Positions 62,302 through 64,000 of a stretch of 64,000 nt of DNA are shown here, piece by piece. This DNA is from Cruorifilaria tuberocauda. Lineage: Eukaryota; Nematoda; Chromadorea; Rhabditida; Onchocercidae. Position numbers and translations under genes: made by a program. Location of the stretch: NCBI GenBank assembly GCA_013365365.1, contig JABVXU010000025.1, positions 248,001-312,000 on the forward strand. Reading direction: 5' to 3'. The first letter of the stretch is position 1. Each line of letters starts with the position of its first letter. The notes beneath the pieces are model-generated. The model did not search any database. It was not told where the DNA came from and saw nothing but the letters and a program-made list of their open reading frames with translations.

Positions 62302-64000
62302 TTTATTCTTTTAACAAATATCGCCTTAAATTAAATTAGGTATTACTTCCACAAAAGACGAAGAATCAATGTATTTTTCATATAAATTATCTGCTAGCCA
62401 TGTGAATGATAAAATAAATAAATAATTCATTTCATCCATTTATATATCTTTTTCTCTTCAGCTATTCTTTCATACTCGGAAAATCACTAATAAAAGAATC
62501 AATCTCTGCATCAAGCAACAAGAAATGATTTTTACATTGGGATTAAAAATTACATTCGAAATTCTCGCAATCAATAAATAAATAAATAGATATATAGGTA
62601 CTGTTGAATGCATATGTTTTATGCATTAAGTACTTCTTCACACTTTGTTATTTTACCAAAGCAAAAAAGAAATTTCCAATATTTCGATGGCACGTGCTTC
62701 TTTATTTCTGCTTTTTTGTATGGCTTAATTTTTTCAGTAGAAGAATCTCTTCCACTTCAACATTATTAGAGAGAACTCTAGACAAGTATCAAAATGAAAA
62801 AATGAAAGCACTTCGAATATTTTTTTGCATATTATCATGCTTTATGGCTTCTCCCTATAATTGGTTTCTCTTCCATTGAGCTTTATTTACACTTCCTATT
62901 ATTGCTTTTCAACCTTTAGAATGGAATTACAAAATGATTTATTTATTAAACTTTTTTGTAATGTATAATGTAGCATAGTCCAAGCATTTGAGTTGAATGA
63001 AAAAAGATGAATAAGCTGCTATTTTAACTATAATTCATAGTTTAATAAATACTTACAAATAGGAGTTACGTTAATGGTTTGGGCAATTCAGGTTTTCTTG
63101 TCGAGAATTTTCTCGAAACTAATTTTCAATTATAAATATTTTTAAATCCTTATTTCTATGAATCACTATTTGTAAAATATAAAACAATTTTTCTAGCACC
63201 TGTACCAGTATTTCATTATAAAAATTATTTTGTAGAAATTGTTCTATTTCATCATTTATCCATTTCCAATTCGTATGTAAATTTTTAGCTTAAATCCTTT
63301 TCTGCTCAGTTGCACCTGCAATAGATTTCTCATTTCTTTTTTTACAAAATCCTTTATATCCAATTCTCTCAAAAAGGTTTGAATAAACATATAACTCATG
63401 ATATGCGCGTGGATTAGGTAAACTATTTATTTTGCCTGAGTGAAACTTTACAGATAAGTAAGATTTATCATCTGATAATATAATAACTTGTTCTCAAAAT
63501 GGGCATTATCAAATTATCGAATGTAAATTCCATCTTTGTAAATCTCCTCCTTACTTATCTTCTCTATAAAAGACCACGACTTAGTAGTGAATACAGTTTC
63601 CACTGCTATCAACCAAAGTCACCCTTCCATTATTTCATCTCTGTTTCCTTGTAAAAATAAACTGTTATTTTATTCTTCTCGCTTCTTGCGCTATATCTTA
63701 CAAATCCCGAATTCGTCCTGCAAAGAAACCTTCTCCACCAATCCAACTTCCGTCATACTCAACTCCCAATTCAGTCTAATCGAAAAATCCACGACATTTC
63801 TATATTCGATAGCAAAAGCTAATAATTAGCTTAACTTGTTAATTACAGTTTTCATTCGCTCAAGCTTTTTTACTGCAAATTTTTCTACTTATGTCTTCGA
63901 TGTCTGTAGTAATTGACAAAATATTTAAAAAAAATTAATATTACTCATCTCTTTCCCATAACAATCCAGAATTCAATATATTAGCACTTTAAAGGAGAAG
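62302..64000. other. Right-hand end of the window, no gene assigned
   Basis: AT-rich sequence. TATAAAAG occurs at about 63566, followed by an 80-codon open frame (63587-63829) that lacks an initiating ATG and has no family signature. It may be the start of a gene lying beyond the window, or chance. Confidence 0.35.

Noticed and set aside
63587..63829. 80-codon ORF after a TATAAAAG element
   Set aside because: No ATG start, no family match, and cut off from possible downstream exons by the window end; kept only as a note.

Overview
This is an AT-rich, intron-rich invertebrate nuclear fragment, and the gene content points to a parasitic, probably filarial, nematode. Supporting signs are short coding exons, T-rich acceptors ending in TTTCAG, start codons sitting just after AG acceptors (as expected for spliced-leader trans-splicing), tight 3' ends, and nematode-like versions of conserved animal proteins. 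The species call is inference. Gene models were built by hand by joining exons so that splice phase is kept and the protein matches known family architecture.

Layout. 2-3738 (+): 3' part of a mitochondrial ABC transporter (ABCB7/ATM1 type, abtm-1), 12 exons, cut by the window start. 5797-7120 (+): a complete TMEM50-type four-helix membrane protein with a GC-AG first intron and a frame-breaking candidate cassette exon. 10360-9043 (-): an unidentified 174-residue multi-pass membrane protein with a large inverted repeat in its last intron. 16874-19126 (+): an unrecognised secreted protein whose 3' end has two competing frames. 27948-22834 (-): an inhibitory SMAD (Smad6/7 class) with intact MH1 and MH2 domains. 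About 2.2 kb past its stop lies a decayed copy of two of its linker exons. 56662-49612 (-): a complete 15-exon, 899-residue DGCR8/Pasha gene (pash-1) with a precursor-like hairpin in one intron.

The 28-49 kb interval and everything after 56.7 kb are gene-poor: AT-rich sequence, microsatellites, small hairpins and a few exon-like islands that could not be assembled into a gene. A 77-codon ORF at 62068-62301 (-) is of uncertain status.

The recognised genes do not form one pathway. They cover iron-sulphur export from mitochondria (ABCB7), TGF-beta/BMP signal damping (I-SMAD) and microRNA biogenesis (Pasha). No CRISPR array, rRNA, tRNA, complete transposon or viral element was recognised. The most noteworthy items are the SMAD relic, the intronic hairpin in pash-1, the TMEM50 splicing oddities, the insertion inside the first dsRNA-binding domain of Pasha, and the dual-frame 3' end of the secreted-protein gene.
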